This document shows, in pieces, positions 63,838 through 64,000 of a DNA stretch of 64,000 bases. Source of the stretch: Gigantopelta aegis (lineage: Eukaryota; Mollusca; Gastropoda; Neomphalida; Peltospiridae). The DNA lies in assembly GCF_016097555.1 (NCBI RefSeq), contig NC_054712.1, positions 39,298,144 to 39,362,143 on the forward strand. Direction: 5' to 3'. Positions within the stretch are counted from its first letter, which is position 1; the number at the start of each line of letters is the position of its first letter. Made by a program: the position numbers and the translations under genes. The notes under the pieces are model-generated. The model did not search any database, was not told the origin of the DNA, and was given only the letters and a program-made list of their open reading frames with translations.

Positions 63838-64000
63838 GAAAGAAATGTTTTATTTAACGATGCACTCAACACATTTTATTTACGGTTATATTGTGTCAGA
63901 CATATGGTTAAGGACCACACAGATTCTAAGAGGAAACCCGCTGTCGCCACTATATGGGCTACTCTTCCGATTAGCAGCAAGGGATCTTTTATTTGCGCTT
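63838..64000 (-). mobile_element. SINE-B, inverted, cut by the window end
   Basis: AAGAAATGTTTTATTTAACG, GACATATGGTTAAGGACCAC, GCAAGGGATCTTTTATTTGC. The sequence following SINE-C's GTTTCAACCAG suggests it was inserted into that SINE-C. Confidence 0.88.

Overview
This is eukaryotic DNA. It is AT-rich, split by spliceosomal introns, full of microsatellites, and packed with tRNA-derived SINEs and small inverted-repeat DNA elements. The SINE types, the 5'-truncated retroposon and the gene content fit a lophotrochozoan, most likely a mollusc (perhaps a gastropod). That placement is an inference from family resemblance, not a database match. There are no operons, CRISPR arrays, phage regions or bacterial defence genes.

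Three protein-coding loci can be supported, and in each the key exon is short or lies in a frame with no ATG. (1) At the left edge, on the minus strand, two internal exons (3303-3446 and 2385-2614) join in frame and encode part of an ALS2CR8/CARF-type (calcium-responsive transcription factor-like) domain; the gene runs off the left end. (2) At 7067-10228, minus strand, a complete two-exon gene encodes a secreted purple acid phosphatase of the ACP7 type (480 residues), with a repeat-filled 1.7-kb intron and a stop codon that overlaps an AATAAA signal. (3) At 27384-27426, plus strand, a 43-bp first coding exon encodes the NuRD-recruiting N-terminus MSRRKQ of the FOG/SALL/BCL11/ZNF521 class of zinc-finger regulators, followed by a perfect CAG|GTGAGT donor. 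No second exon was found, so the remaining 36 kb is probably its first intron. A possible terminal exon (18916-19031, minus) is much weaker.

Layout: 1-1.8 kb is an inverted tandem-repeat array with a SINE at its centre; 2-10.4 kb holds the CARF-like and ACP7 genes; 10.4-27 kb is repeat-dense intergenic DNA; 27-28 kb is the GC-richer promoter and first exon of the regulator; 28-64 kb is its presumed intron. In that intron, SINE clusters alternate with quiet, non-repetitive islands (37.2-37.7, 40.5-40.8, 44.6-45.2, 47.2-47.9, 49.8-50.1, 53.8-54.2, 56.2-56.6 and 61.2-61.6 kb) that are candidate conserved regulatory elements. A GATA-motif cluster lies at 32.3-32.6 kb.

The repeats form a system of their own. 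At least three SINE families (called A, B and C here) have different tRNA-like heads but the same central core, and end in one of two alternative tails. Families D and E are separate. Several inverted-repeat elements have target-site duplications of TTAA, TA, 5 bp or 8 bp, and nested insertions with clear duplications give relative ages. Repeat boundaries given here were read by eye and are accurate to about 5-20 bases unless a target duplication is quoted.
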